This document shows, one piece after another, positions 1-12,579 of a DNA stretch of 64,000 nucleotides. Numbering within the stretch: position 1 is the first letter of the stretch; each line of letters begins with the position of its first letter. Made by a program: the position numbers and the translations under genes. The stretch is from Rugalucina vietnamica (Eukaryota; Mollusca; Bivalvia; Lucinida; Lucinidae), in assembly GCA_964017185.1 (NCBI GenBank), contig OZ024869.1, positions 7,586,501 to 7,650,500 on the forward strand, written 5' to 3'. The notes beneath the pieces were generated by a model that saw only the letters and a program-made list of their open reading frames with translations, was not told the origin of the DNA and ran no database searches.

Positions 1-11
1 CATCAACACTT

Positions 12-53
<42 letters not shown>
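12..53. repeat. (TAA)n microsatellite
   Basis: About fourteen uninterrupted ATA/TAA triplets at the left edge of the window. The following stretch to about 507 shows no recognisable gene or repeat. Confidence 0.95.
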
Positions 54-507
54 CCCATGAATAAAATATTCTACATACACCAGGTAACAGTTCCAGAAAT
101 CTATGCAGAAAATATATTTTACACACCTGTATCACTGTGCCCCCTTGAAGCAACTGCAAGAATGAAGCAAGCTTTCATTGATATTACCTTTTATGGCCAT
201 TACTGACAGCTTGCCGGCCCATTGCTGACAGCCCTGTTTTCATAAATGTATGTGTAAAGCGTCGTATGTTCGAATTGGCGTAAAAGTCATGATTTGCCTG
301 TTAGACGGTAGGCAAAATTGGTAATTTATGGTTGTTTCTGTGGCTAGACTTTGTGTATTTTTTACCTTTTTTGGCGCATAGCTATTGAGAATAATGCAAG
401 TCTTTATCGTACAACGTACATGTGCCCATCACACGCCCACGGTTTGCCTTGCTTCTGATAGAGATTATCTGGAACCAAAATCATTTCATTTTCATGGGAA
501 GTTTTAA

Positions 508-740
508 TGAGCATGAGAAAACCAACAATCTGAATTACCGACCAGGTAACACAAACCGGCATGTACAGTTACGGAAAATAGTCAGAAGCTTGACCTTTAA
601 GATATGAAAGAAAGGCGTCATACTACCTATAGAGCTAAAACAATTTTAATTATTAAGTTTAAAACAAAGTTACTGCACTGCTGATCTACGCCTTTGTTTT
701 CGCCTATGTATGTTGGTTTTCTTATGTATGCAGCGGCTCA
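508..740 (+). mobile_element. MITE family A copy 1
   Basis: Diverged copy of a roughly 230-bp dispersed element seen eight times in this window. It starts TGAGCATGAGAAAACC and ends with CGGCTCA, matching the family ends TGAGCCAC...GTGGCTCA. The right part keeps one arm of the internal palindrome (CTGATCTACGCCTTTG). The body shares the motif ACAAACCGGCATGTACAGT with other copies. There is no coding capacity. Confidence 0.7.
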
Positions 741-839
741 AATAAGGAAACGAACACCTCATGGTATATTTGCCTCGCCACTTGCTAGGTTAACCAGAGA
801 TTGAGATTTGGTACTTGATTGCCAAATGTCATATTGGTC

Positions 840-1480
840 TATGTTGAAATCGGTTCACCTGATCCAGAGAAGAAGACTGTTAAGGTTTTTAACATCAATG
901 GCATGGCGGTCATCTTGATCATGTGACTTGGATCATTTACACTAATTTTGGACCTCCCTTCCTAAGGATACTACACGTAAAAATGGCTTTGATTGCTCAC
1001 GCGGTTTTTGAGAAAATAACGTTTCAAATTACGTTTACGTTGTAAATTACCTTTGTCAAGAAATGACACTGACCTTGAATACTCGCATAACTTAATAAGT
1101 TGCCTGTATCTACCAACTTTCATGTCTCAGGCTACCAAACTTTCTGAAAAATCCTCCTGTTTCCACTTTTTCCCGTTGAAAAGCCTCTATGACCCATTTT
1201 GACATTGTCGTAAAATAGGTCATGGTCAACCAAAGGGCATGATTTATATAAATTATGATGGGTCAGAGTCACCGATGTTACCGATGTCATCAAAATCAGT
1301 CCATCGGTTCCAAAGAAGAAAATTTTAAGTGATTGATATACCATAATAAGCATTGCGGCCACGTGACCTGCACCATTTATACAAACAAGCTCTCCCTTAC
1401 TCCTTACTAGGGAAACCCCACATGAAGTTTGGCTGTGACTGGCCCGGTTGGTTCAGAGGAGATGTTTGTACGTTGTGGAC
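840..1480. repeat. dispersed repeat, CAAGATGGCCGCC type (two decayed units)
   Basis: Decayed units of a repeat that recurs at 20.9-22.5, 26.1-26.3, 31.6-33.3, 37.1-38.1 and 57.0-58.1 kb. Shared phrases are a cross-species-like GATCATGTGACTTGG, TTTGGCTTTGATTG and ACCTTGAC. It is non-coding. Short open frames here are chance. Confidence 0.6.
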
Positions 1481-1841
1481 AACGACGATAGACGATAGAG
1501 CATGAATATACTTTAAGCTCACTGGCCTATGAGCCAAACTAAAATACTCGTTGTACAGGACATGATTTAATAAACATATAGTGAATAAATATAGTGATTT
1601 AAGATAAAAATATGGTGATTAAAATAAACAGAAGACGCATATGAACTCCCACTGTAACTGGACACGTGTAAACAATTTCTCGTGAAATTCCTGCAAGGCA
1701 AAAGACTGGTTCTTAGAAAAAAAATCAATTGACTGGTTCACATAAAATTACCGATGTTGACATTTCGTTCAACTTGGTAAAATTAATCATGTCAATCACT
1801 TAAGCTTATGATACTAGACTATACATTTTCTTGTTATAAAG

Positions 1842-2066
1842 TTATTGTAAATAAAATAATGTAATAAAAGAATAATAAGGAGAGGGAACAAATGTTGCTC
1901 TGCGGTGCTGGGATTGAGATTGCGGCTGTGACGGGTAAAGTGAACCCCTCCTCTTGTCCGCTCCTGCTCGACTGGGGCAGTCTCGTTCACAATCGAAGCA
2001 CCGAGAACAACAATATTTGTTCAAACACGCCATAATTTCTCCCTGATTTTCAGGGTTTTTCATCAC
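1842..2066 (-). CDS. cysteine-rich short ORF, doubtful
   Basis: A 74-codon open frame whose internal part (from a second Met) reads ACLNKYCCSRCFDCERDC, with seven Cys in 18 residues. This is followed by a basic, Ser/Gln-rich tail. There is no signal peptide, no clear splice site pair and no family that I recognise. It could be an exon of an unseen gene, or chance. The flanking 1481-1841 and 2067-2220 show nothing else. Confidence 0.15.
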   Translation of the reverse strand: MMKNPENQGEIMACLNKYCCSRCFDCERDCPSRAGADKRRGSLYPSQPQSQSQHRRATFVPSPYYSFITLFYLQ

Positions 2067-2220
2067 TTATATTTGTTTCTATTTTGGCAACATAATCAAT
2101 GAACTAAATTTCCGTGCCTGCTTAATTTATTAGACATGTACAGATAAGGTTGCTAAACTTTCACTATAAACTAGATTAATAAAAACAACAACAAAAAACA
2201 AACAAAACACTGTACGTTGA

Positions 2221-2830
2221 TTCATATATATATGTGTGTAGGAGTGTATGAGTATATGGGTGTATGAGTATATCTGCGTTTAAATAATACGTGAGTATAT
2301 GAATATACATGCGGGCGTTTGCGTATATGTTGGAGTAAGACTATATGTGTATATATGCATGTGTTTTCATAAGTGTAGTCTGTATGGATATTTATTCGTG
2401 TATACGTGTGTGTGTTTAATATGAATAGTAGAAATTTTTTGTATATATGGCTGAAGGTATGGATATACGAGTATGCGTATGTATGTATACTATATTAGGT
2501 AGATATGTATATTAGTGTAGGTATGTGCAAGTATATGTACGTATATATTTATTTGTGTGTGTATGTGTATATATTTTTGTGAGTATACGTATTTGTTCAT
2601 GTGTATGCATGTACATGTATCAAAAGTAGATGAATAGGAGAAAGTCTGCAACTGCTGATAATAGGCTTTTGCATGTATGTATTTATGTATGTGCATATAC
2701 GTATGTACTTAGAGTGTATGTAACATGTATATAAATAAAGTTAAATGAATATAATCCGGTGAAATGAAGAAATAAGCGTATTATATGTGTGTGCGTATGT
2801 ACGTATGCGTATAAGTGTAAATGTGTTTGA
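2221..2830. repeat. degenerate TATG/TGTATA-rich low-complexity tract
   Basis: About 600 bp dominated by GTATATG, TGTGTG and ATGTAT words, consistent with an old decayed purine-pyrimidine microsatellite. Open frames here, rich in His, Tyr and Ile on the reverse strand, are composition artefacts. Confidence 0.8.
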
Positions 2831-2947
2831 AATATAAAACGCGTTGGGCATGAACGGAAGACACCAAATTCATGAAATTCTGAAACAAATAGATATGTGT
2901 ATATTATGGGTTTGCATATGGGTTCGGGTAGGGGCGGAGGTGCCGAC

Positions 2948-3006
2948 CAAAAAAAAAAAAAAAAAAAAAAACAAAAAACAAAAAAAAAAAAAAAAAAAAA
3001 AAAAAA
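2948..3006. repeat. poly(A) tract
   Basis: Nearly pure A over about 58 bp with two C interruptions. It could be the tail of a retroposed sequence, but no element is recognisable directly 5' of it. Confidence 0.85.
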
Positions 3007-3204
3007 CTCCCACTATACACGAATAGAATGTACTTATTAATTACAATAAAACAATTTGGCTTCTGTTGGCCAAGTGGAGCTGGTCAAAATTCCTTCAGCC
3101 ACTATACAGTGGACAAACTAATAACAATTTTAAAATGTTACACCATATTGGCGGTTTGCCTTTATTACGTCAGGGTGAACATTTGTCATCAACTTGACAG
3201 GCAT

Positions 3205-3285
3205 ATGTACCAGCCGGGTTTCGAACCCGCAATCTCTTGATTGCTTGAGCGAATACCCCATCCATTACACCTCCGCGACTGTGTA
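3205..3285 (-). mobile_element. tRNA-derived SINE head (reverse strand)
   Basis: The reverse complement contains an A-box-like GTGTAATGGATGGGG and a perfect B box GGGTTCGAAACCC, with tRNA-like spacing of about 40 nt. It lacks a complete cloverleaf and terminator, so it is read as a SINE head rather than a tRNA gene. A tail could extend toward lower coordinates, but its end is not clear. Confidence 0.6.
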
Positions 3286-3471
3286 TCCTGTCTCTACCAT
3301 TCCTACTTATAGACACTAAAATGTCCCGTAGGGTTCAAATTGCTATCTATATACACACGTCCGCATAAAACAAATTGCTCCATTGCATCTTAATGTCTGA
3401 AAGGCACTGGTGACAAATGTTTTCACACTATAAACAAACGATAATGGGGACGTTATATAAGAATGTGACAT

Positions 3472-3941
3472 TAGAGAGGTTGAGAAAATAAACTTGTAAC
3501 GTGTACGTGTACTTGTAGCTTTATTTACCCGTACACGATCGTTTTGAGTGTAAAATCGTTTGAGAAAATCGAACGTGTACGTGTAGATTTCATAAAGTAT
3601 ATACAGCTGAATTTTTTATTGTTTATACATGTGTTGATACCTACATACATATATGGTCACATGTACGTCGATTGGCCTTTGGTCAGATATACTTCGGCTG
3701 CACGTGCAAAACGATTTGGCAACGCTTCATCGAACTTCGTTTCTGCTTGTACCTACCTGACCTATCGATGATGGAAACATATAAAGAAAACTTACAAGTC
3801 GCAAATTTATTTCATTCACAGCCTAACTGATTCTCAACGTGTAGCGAGTATTTTGAACTTGTAATAAATGAAGAAGTTTGGGGATAAAACTGTTCTACAC
3901 GTACACGTACAAGTTACAAGTTCATTTTCTCAACCTCTCTA
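3472..3941. mobile_element. TIR element, 470 bp, TA target site
   Basis: The left end TAGAGAGGTTGAGAAAAT-type sequence is mirrored at the right end (ATTTTCTCAACCTCTCTA). The inverted repeat continues into AACTTGTAAC...ACGTGTACGTGT, about 45 bp with few mismatches. It begins and ends on TA, as for Tc1/mariner-like MITEs. No transposase is encoded; a 75-codon frame inside is not recognisable. Confidence 0.75.
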
Positions 3942-4160
3942 TTGGCCATTTATTTACAAGTTAAGCCTAAAATATGGCACGTTTGCTTATAAAATCTCTT
4001 AACGACCAAAGTATGCAAAAGTTATTGCATATCAGAGATATCAATTTTAAAACGAAAAAGTTTGAATTTCCTCAGAAATTTAGGTAGATGGGCAGTAATC
4101 AAATTAATGACCTGCCCCCTGTTAATATTGTTCCATTACAACATGACGTAACTTGACAAA

Positions 4161-4405
4161 TGAGCCGCGATGGAAAAAACGGTCTTCGGAGTTTTCGATC
4201 AGGTTCAGCACAAACTGGCCTGTACAGTCATGAAAGAAAGAAAGAGAGAAATATTGAAATTTTCAATTTACGAAGAACAGGTATTGTACTATCCGAGTAG
4301 CGAAAACAAAGGCGCTAATCAGCTGTGCGGTTACTGCACAGCTGATATGCGCCTTTGTTTTCGCATACTTAAGTGAAAATCCGGTTTTCTCATGGCGTAA
4401 CCTGA
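4161..4405 (+). mobile_element. MITE family A copy 2 with internal palindrome
   Basis: Starts TGAGCCGCGATGG and ends near CTCATGGCGTAACCTGA. It keeps the whole internal hairpin at 4302-4365: GCGAAAACAAAGGCGC, then CAGCTGTGCGG TTACTG CACAGCTG, then GCGCCTTTGTTTTCGC. The left two thirds match the copies at 28.1 and 47.3 kb. Confidence 0.8.
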
Positions 4406-4949
4406 CAAATATGTTCACACCTTCGAATGTAATGATAAAACGGGTCTATAGAAGAAAGTGACAGTGGACATTTTTACAGAAATGTGAGCCACTTCAGTAA
4501 AAAATCTGATTTGTCTTTATTGCTGACTGACCTAATAAATTCTGAAAAATTCTAAAACTCGGGCCATATACAGCCATATCCAGCTCCGTTTGCAGTCTAA
4601 AAAGTCATAGACGAGGTTAAAACAGCGGTTTAGTCTACCTCCCTTTTTATTAATAGATCGTATTTCACTTAAATAATCTGAGTTTTTATTATTTGGCATC
4701 TGCAAAAACTTAAGGTGCTCCTCTGCTCTAAACATATAGAACCATTGTTTTCATCCTATTTTCCATAGCGTTTTTATTCTATTCTTTTGAAATAGTTTAG
4801 TAGATTTTGTAGGTAGTCAGAAACAGCACAACGTTTATTTCTTTAGCCATTGCTTTCCTTAAATACTTTTTTAAAATGATACTTCGGAAACTTAAAAAAC
4901 AGGGTAACGATAAAACCGTACTAAAATTCCATTAAAAGAATAGCCTTCC

Positions 4950-5142
4950 AAACCCCAATTTTATATACTAGAACTGGGGTGTGAACGATTAAACATATTT
5001 TTCTTATTTTAGATCAAAACATAGACTGTGGCAACTCGTTAGAACCGTCTAGTCGAGAAAAAAAAATCATTTTTTTTTCTAGTGATAAGTTCAGTATTTA
5101 CAGCCGAAAAAATCTCCATATATTGCATGGGCATGTTTTTGT
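4950..5142 (+). mobile_element. MITE family B copy 1, truncated
   Basis: Shows the family B phrases ACTGGGGT, TTTTCTTATTTT, AAACATAGACTGTGG and CTCGTTAGAACCG. It ends CCATATATTGCATGGGCA, the family terminal repeat. One arm of the central hairpin is missing. Confidence 0.7.
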
Positions 5143-5179
5143 TTTGCTCCCACAGCACCATTTTTATTTTGATCTACAC

Positions 5180-5510
5180 AAAATCGAGCCCCCGCCCATT
5201 GGGACCTAAAGAAATCATGGCTGCTTGTGCCTCCATGCAAAGCTTTTACACTACTGACTGTCCATCTGATTACTGGTTAACCGCTCAGGTCTAAGCCTGT
5301 CCAGGAAAAGTGGTTCAAGTCAACCTATTCACACATATAAGCATTTTGTGGCTTAGTTGGATGGTTATATATCAAGAACTTGTTGTATATCATGCCATCC
5401 TCATTTTGGGTAAAAGTCCCATAAAATGGAGGCAACGCCTTGACATGACCTTAACTGTTGACTGGGACGTAAAGCATCAATTCAAACAAACAAACAATAC
5501 ACAAAATCGA
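5180..5510 (+). mobile_element. SINE-like dispersed repeat, copy 1
   Basis: Shares order and wording with 12580-12850 and 17926-18160: GCTTGTGCCTCCATGCAAAG, CTGATTACTGGTTAACCGC, AGTCCCATAAAATGGAGGCA. It ends in the tail TTGACTGGGACGTAAAGC followed by a CAAA-rich run. The same tail closes the tRNA-headed SINEs at 14.0 and 17.5 kb. Open frames inside are not genes. Confidence 0.7.
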
Positions 5511-6470
5511 AAATATAGAATTTGCGCGATCCTGAAATCATTTATGTATGAAATAAAAATTTTAACCGAGATGCTTTGTTAGCAATAATAATTTAAAAAT
5601 TGTTTTATTCGTGTCATATCATGTGTATCAATTCATAAAAATCTAGAAGAGCGAAAAACGAAGGGAAAACGAAAACAAAAAGATGAGCAAAACACTATGT
5701 TAGTTGTCAATTAACAAGTGCTAGTTTGTGGTTGTACATGCTAGTTTGACAAAAAAGCTATTAAAATGTCATTAAAGCAAACATGTTCTTTTACGAAAAT
5801 TGGCGTTTGACAACAGCAAAAAATAAAAACCAGAGCAATAACAACAAAAATATAGCTCATTTTTTCATTTTATTGGCGACAAAGTGATAAAAATTATACT
5901 AATGATCTAGACACAATTAATACAATTATGGCTATATGATAAATGATTCAGGTGCAGAGAGAAATAATGACCAGACTTGATACGAAAACGACCAGGACTG
6001 TAAAACATGGACAGCGTGAGGACATTTTCATAATAAATACGTCCTACCTTTCTCCTTTTATATACCATTTATTGCGTAAATATTAATAAGTTTGTACTCA
6101 AACACGGTTAACAACCTCCTAGTGTTTAAAAGGGAATGATTATGCATGCATGCTTGTTTAAGTGCACAATTTCTGTCAAATTATATGCATAACAACGTGT
6201 GATTAATCCAATTATATCTATGGGATATTAAATACATTATAGTGTTCTTCTTTTGGTGCTTTCAAGAGTTTTCAACGCAAAGCAGTTATCGATGTATGAT
6301 GCAAACTCCAAAGTTAAACCAATAACTGCTTATAATACATAAAAATCATAACAAAATCGACTCTGTGCGGTAACCACGTTAAAGTTTCAAAACTGTTTTT
6401 CTTTTCATTTGGTTTTGAAAAAAAAAATCTACCAACACGATAGACCGGCGCCAGTTCAGTAAAAAAATTT
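5511..6470. other. unassigned AT-rich interval
   Basis: I see no gene, recognisable repeat or RNA here. It is AT-rich with scattered stops in all frames. Confidence 0.5.
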
Positions 6471-6473
6471 TTC

Positions 6474-6510
<37 letters not shown>

Positions 6511-6725
6511 TTTTTCTACAACCGTTTTTTACCTTTACACACTTAACTGGATAAACGAACCAAATCTCTGCCAATTATAGCGATAAAAATCTGTGGATGA
6601 CACTTCCCTTTAAAGAGAAACACTACTATTCGATTACCACATACATGATCTTCACGAAACATGTATCCTTGGACTATTTGAAATCGAAATAAAAGTGGGG
6701 GAGTTGGGGAAGGGGGGGGGGGGGT
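6471..6725. repeat. (TTTTC)n with poly(T), and a poly(G) run
   Basis: 6471-6514 is four TTTTC units running into about 20 T. 6711-6724 is an uninterrupted G run. Overlapping reverse-strand frames rich in Lys or Pro are artefacts of these tracts. 6760-7590 shows nothing further. Confidence 0.85.
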
Positions 6726-7593
6726 CACGGGCCTAGTTTCCATGGTATCAGATGTTTCTCGTGTATTTCAGAAATTCGCACTCGTAGCGGACATTTGTTA
6801 GATGTTCTATTACTGTTAAAATAATATGTATACCCGCCTTAGAACTTAATTATATAGAAACAAACGGAATAAGGCTCTACAGCTTGCAACGTCATTGAGA
6901 AATCAAGACATTAAAAGGTACGCGTAACATGCTCATACTAAACCGACGTTGTGCAAAAAGTGTGCTCATAAACAATCGGAATGTTCACCTTAAATGCTCT
7001 GATCTTGTCAACAAACAAGCATCATTAATAACACCTAGTTGCATAACTGTCAACAAATAAACTATATTCTGGCACCTTAATGTAATTTCCCCATTTTTTA
7101 CATTTAGCTTGATACTTTTATTCAGGAAATAATAAAATAGAACGAATAACGTGATATTGTTCATTACCAGTAGAAAAGATCTACAGTCTAAATTATTTTA
7201 GCATATTTATGCATGACACACGTATAATATTTCAATTGAATGCTTCTCCTAAACTTATTAAATAGTCATACATAGTAATTTAGTCTTCTGCTTTGGTGAA
7301 AATATCTATATTTAATGCTGAGATTTCTTTTGCACAAAACAAACTGCTGAAAATCTTAGGTGAGTACAAAAACAACATTAGAATATATACGTATTTTTTC
7401 AATGCTTTGAAATGGTTCATTTGCATATTGTTTCATGTGCAGACAAGATGGCTGCCATAACAACACAGAAAGCCAATTCAGATTCCAAATGGTTTAAAAG
7501 ATGGGTTTGAAAGAAACATGTAATTAATGATGTTGCTGAGGCCTTGGCAATGAAATCTCAGGCTCGTTTTCAGATTGTTTGCTACTGGTACCT

Positions 7594-8042
7594 TTGTGGG
7601 GCAAGACTCCAATACTGTTTTACGTTCAAAATACCCTGTGGGCGTTCTGCCCAGCTGTCACTGGGCGTCATGTCCTTTGTGTCCTGAGCTGCTTGTCTCT
7701 TATCATTTTTTCAAACTAGAGCAAAATTGTGCGAGTTACCTCAACATTTAGGTAATCCAATTTCGTAAAGATTGAAAAAGGCACTCACAGATTACGAGAC
7801 AAAGGGCGTATTGTCCCATTCAAAATGGTGTTTGCCCTTCCTATGGGGCAAGACGCCCACTGAATTGTAAAAAAATAAATCTCTTTATTGTTGTTTTGCA
7901 TTGGATCATATGGTGGTTTTTATGTCTTCTTAATATAGAGCGAAACTGGCACTACATTAAAAGAATAAATCGTATCAAAAACAGTAAACGCAATTTTGCT
8001 TTAAGAGCAAAGTACGTTGAGGGTTGCGTCTTGCCCCACATA
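7594..8042. mobile_element. TIR element candidate with repeated GGGGCAAGAC motif
   Basis: The left end TTTGTGGGGCAAGACTCC is inverted at the right end (GCGTCTTGCCCCACATA). The same GGGGCAAGACGCCCA word recurs inside at about 7844. A related GGGCGTTCTGCCC lies at about 7640. No transposase is visible. Boundaries are approximate, as no target duplication is evident. Confidence 0.5.
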
Positions 8043-8089
8043 GCATTTACATCTTTGCCAAGCATTTACATCTTTGCCGCTCACCTTAC

Positions 8090-9331
8090 CCTAGCATCTA
8101 CATCTCTGTCGCTAGCTATCGCCTCCCAGTTACACAGGATCGTCTGACAGCTATAAATCAATGAGGATGCAATCGACAGACTTCCACAGATAGAGTGCAA
8201 TGTTCTGTTAGATAAATTTCAAACCGTCATGGAAACAAGAAATGCAGTTCAACAACTGTCATCTGGCAAAGCTCCAGGTGCAGATGCAATTCCCACAGCG
8301 TATTATAAGGCCGTGAGGCTACCCATGGCAGAGAAACTGACAGAGTTGTTTCACTGTATGTGGAGGAAGGAGGCTATCCCACAAGAATTTAAGGATGCAT
8401 CCATAATCCACAACCGCAGAGACATCTCCCTCCTATGCATTGCTGGGAAGATACTGGAAAAAATTATGTTGAACCGCCTGGATGTTCATCTTGATCACAA
8501 GGGACTTATCCCAGAAAGTCAATGTGGATTAAGAAAAGACAGAGGAACAATAAACATGATCTTCACAGCAAGACAGCTTCAGGAGAAATGTAGATCTATA
8601 CGTGACGTTTGTCGATCTCACCAAAGCTTTTGACACAGTTAGTCGTGATTTACTTTAGAAAATCATGGCCAGCTTTGGCTGTCCATTCAGATTCATAGCA
8701 ATGGTGCGGCAATTTCACGATGGCATGCAAGCACGTGTGCAAAATGATGGAGAGCCCTCTGAACCATTTGAGGTAACAAATGGGGTTAAACAAGGCTGTG
8801 TTATAGCACCAACACTGTTCAGCATGATGTTTTCTGTCATGCTCATGGATGCTTTTCAGGACAGTGACACTGGTTTTCCAATCAGGTACCGTTTTGATGG
8901 TAATATATTCAACCTTAGAAGGTTGCAAGCCAAAACTAAGGTGCAGACTGATGTGCTAAATGCGCTCCTCTATGCAGATGATATGGATAAGAATGCCAGC
9001 TCAGAGGTAAAAATGCAATGTCTTACAGTTATGTGATAACTATGATCTCACAATCAGCACAAAAAAGATAGAGGTTTTACACCAACCAGCACCTGGAAAA
9101 CCGTACCATGACTGTGAATGGACAAAAACTGAAAGTTGTTGATAAATTCACCTACCAGGGAAGAACTCTTTCCAGAGCAGTGCACATTGATGATGAGGTC
9201 ACTGCCAGTATTGCAAAAGCCAGTGTGACATTTGGAAGACTCCGTGCAAATACCTAGGAGCGAAATGGAATCAAGCTTGACACCAAGCTGAAAGTCTACA
9301 AGGATGTGGTACTACCAACCCTCTTGGCCCC
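8090..9331 (+). pseudogene. non-LTR retrotransposon (LINE) reverse-transcriptase remnant
   Basis: Two broken frames (8229-8633, 8665-9036) and a decayed tail give one RT domain. In order: SSGKAPGADAIP, LIPESQCGLRKDRGT, then after a frameshift FVDLTKAFDTV, NGVKQGCVIAPTLFS and the catalytic ALLYADDM (about 8967-8990). The tail then reads TISTKK and VDKFTY. A stop follows the AFDTV motif, and material is missing before the DISLL segment. The fragment stops abruptly in the motif KLKVYKDVVLPTLL and is followed by unrelated sequence. It is non-functional. The LINE clade is not resolved. Confidence 0.85.
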
Positions 9332-9451
9332 TTCAAGGTAAAGACTAATGGCCCCATAATCACTTCGATAAGATACGCGTTTGATGTGCACTACGCCTCC
9401 TGGACTATTAGACCGGGCCACCCTGGCTGTAGAAGGAAAATAATGTGTCTT

Positions 9452-9715
9452 TTCTGTTGTGGTTCTTATTGTTTTATGTCTTGGTGTTTATTTTTTGTGT
9501 GCTGTTGGCGCCTTATGTTTGTTATCATATTTTAGTTAAGTTAAGGTAACTGAGTGGAAAATAGCTGGGAAATAGCTGCTCATTCGGCTTACTAAATGTA
9601 TTCATGGTCTTAGTACCTTATTGTTAGTTTGTTTTTTTTCCCGTCTCGGTTTTTGGAGTGGGAATCTTTTTCTGATTTCGCCTTTTCCTGATCATTGCCT
9701 ACTTGTACCTTTTTA
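9452..9715 (+). mobile_element. Naiad-type Penelope-like element copy A, 3' end only
   Basis: Matches the 3' untranslated end of the longer copies: GTTTTATGTCTTGGTGTTTA, then GTTGGCGCCTTATG, then AGTTAAGGTAACTGAGTGG. It finishes TTTTCCTGATCATTGCCTAC followed by TTGTACC. It is 5' truncated, with no coding sequence left. Confidence 0.8.
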
Positions 9716-11430
9716 ACCATTTCCACTTAAGCTGTTTGAGAAAGCCGTTAAAATCTTCTTTTAATATATTTTCTTGCTCATCAACGTGATGATGGACAGG
9801 AAACGTGTGTCAAATATATCTTCCTCTCTAAATAAATCATGAGGGAAGTCAGATTTAACAGACTGAAAAATAGACGATATAAAATAGTTATTTTTATTAT
9901 CATATTACTTTTAACCAGTAATAAAACTCATTTTAGTAAGATAGCGTTTTACTTCAGAAAAATCAAATTTTAATTTGCATAAATAATTATACTACTTAAA
10001 AGATGTTTTGCACCACTTATTTCTTGTTTTCATATTTTAATAAGGTGAGTTACCTGCATTCTGAGACATTTCGTGACCTCGCTCTAACGAAGTAACGATG
10101 GAAATATTCCGTTTATACTTTAATATGAAATTTTGTCTAACAATTACAAACATATAATTTTGAAGTTGCACAGTTTGAAAGGATTTGATAAAGTATGTGA
10201 TAAAACAATATTTTGTTTTCGGAAACGGTTGAAAGAAATATGGAAAAATCCTCTGGCATACTGAAAATTTGACCACCGACAAAAGCCCATTTGGTTCATA
10301 CTTTTATTTGAGACTTTAAACAAAATCTCAAAAATCGTGATTTTTTATTTTTGTAAGAGAATGGCAATTTTATCCCAATAATTCAGAAATTACTGTTTTT
10401 TTTACTTTAAATGGTTGCTTTTATTAACTCGAGTGATGATACAAAACGATTCCAGGATTTGAAGCGCAGAAAAAAAGGTATGGGTTTTTTGCCGATCCCA
10501 ATTTTTTTCTCAGAAACATGCATTTTTTGCAAATTTTATTTTTGTTTCGTATTGCTTTGTTATTCCCCGAATCAAACCGTTCATGATAGTATCTGTTTTT
10601 CAAAATTAATTTGAAAAATGTAATACTTATCATTGTTTTAAAATTAGAACATTTTAAGTGGTACAAAAATTCTTTGGATGAGTATACTTTACATTACGGT
10701 TAACAAAAACGAATGTGTCTTTATGTTTTAACCGGAGAATACAATAGCAATAGAATAAATATTTCTCGCCCTGTTTTTAGCAATGCTTGGCAAAATAACA
10801 TGTGAGGGTCAGGATATTCAGTGATGATAAAATATACCAAACTCCTACGTTTTATTATTTAAAAAAAAAAAAAAACATACATACCAGACACAATGACGAA
10901 CTGGAAAGTACATGTCAGTGAATCGCACGCATACAATCTAACGAAGAATACCGATGATTTCCATGCTATAAAAAAGAAGTCTGGGGACAAGAGGTGGTAT
11001 AATATTTTGATTGTAATTGGTATACAACGACTGGAACTAGCCTGGACTATCTTGAAGATGATTGGGAACGTGTTATTTGAGCATTAAATCTTATTGTAAA
11101 CGTTGTAGTAACGAATGTTAATATTTTATGGATATAAATCTATACCAAAATCTAGGACGAAGGTTTGGGTCCCATTCAGCCAGTTTATTATAGTCCCGAG
11201 TAATGATATTGGTTTAAACATATTTATTCAGTATAAACTCTCAAATATTACATACAATACAAAATATATAGTAGGATACAGAAAGAAGCCAAATGGCTTA
11301 TACGAATCTGTCCCCCGGATAACATAAATTACAAACTGCCGGTGACATAAGTAGCTATGATTATAACTATGATTATAACACATTCAATTTATCGTTCAAA
11401 CAAATAGATCTACATATTAACATTAACAAA
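9716..11430. other. unassigned AT-rich interval
   Basis: I see no supported gene or named repeat. There is a 16-bp A run near 10860. Short open frames on both strands have AT-driven composition. Confidence 0.5.
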
Positions 11431-11640
<210 letters not shown>

Positions 11641-11647
11641 GATTTTC

Positions 11648-12450
11648 TCAAGAATTGAAGCGTTTACTGTCAGAAATATACTTCTGTACAGCAATAAATA
11701 TCACCGAGTTGCAATTAAAACTCAAGTGTTTGTCTCCATATAGCAGACATTTTAAACTAGGCGTACAATATCTTGATATTACACTTATCATTTCCTCGCG
11801 TATCTTTCTATATCTCTGACATTCAAACAAATAATATTTTGTGGTTTCAATTGCACCACATAATGATATTACTAACCAATCTAAGGTGGTACTCATGGCC
11901 TACAGAGGGGTCGAATTTCATCTTGGTATTGGCTCAAGGTGCAGTGAGATGGCAAATTCTATTAATGTCGCCCTATTAACACGCCTATAATGTGCAATGG
12001 CAGTAATATTAGAATAATATCGATTGATAATGCTTGCGTAGCTTTGGTGGTAGACTAGTTACTGGTCTGATATATAAGTTTTGTCCTTTTTGTAACAGCA
12101 TTAATTGTCTTTTATGATAGCAAGTACTTGATATTTTCTTAAGCACGCATCTTGGCTTAGATTTAAATTTGAGACAGAGGAATAGACTCGTATTATATCC
12201 AAATGATGTACATTTATAGTCTTTGTAGATTTGTCATTTTAATGTTTTGTGGCTAGGCTACGTTGTTGGAAGTCACCTCTCTTAACACATACACATTATG
12301 TGACCATGCCAAGACTCTTTCCATCAAAACAGGGTTTATAAGAATTCCGTTTAACCTTTTGTCCGTTATACCAATTTTGGTATCTGTTATGTCCCAGCTT
12401 CTTTCGAAAGATTAATGGAAATGGTGCTTGCTGGTTTGAATTGTCAATTA
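11648..12450 (-). pseudogene. LINE C-terminal coding remnant (reverse strand)
   Basis: The reverse frame at 11648-11896 reads [20 protein letters not shown], the CG..E.T..HY...C pattern found just after the RT domain in Jockey/I-like LINE proteins. It continues [19 protein letters not shown]. Further upstream on the same strand, degraded fragments such as HYRRVNRATLIEF and NRYQNWYNGQ fit the same protein but are broken by stops. Limits beyond 11896 are approximate. Confidence 0.6.
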
Positions 12451-12579
12451 TATCATTTTGACATTAAACAACCCGACCCATCCCGTTTGTCTAAGAGGAT
12501 TTAAATGCTGAAATCCACAACTCATACCGACTATAAATGTGTTATCTATCATTCAAACACCTACAACAGAAGGCTTCAG

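Noticed and set aside
3208..3282. Possible functional tRNA gene
   Set aside because: A and B boxes are present but no credible acceptor stem and no T-run terminator. A SINE head is more likely. The same applies to the tRNA-like stretches at 14.0, 17.5, 21.2, 33.3, 49.6 and 55.5-55.9 kb.
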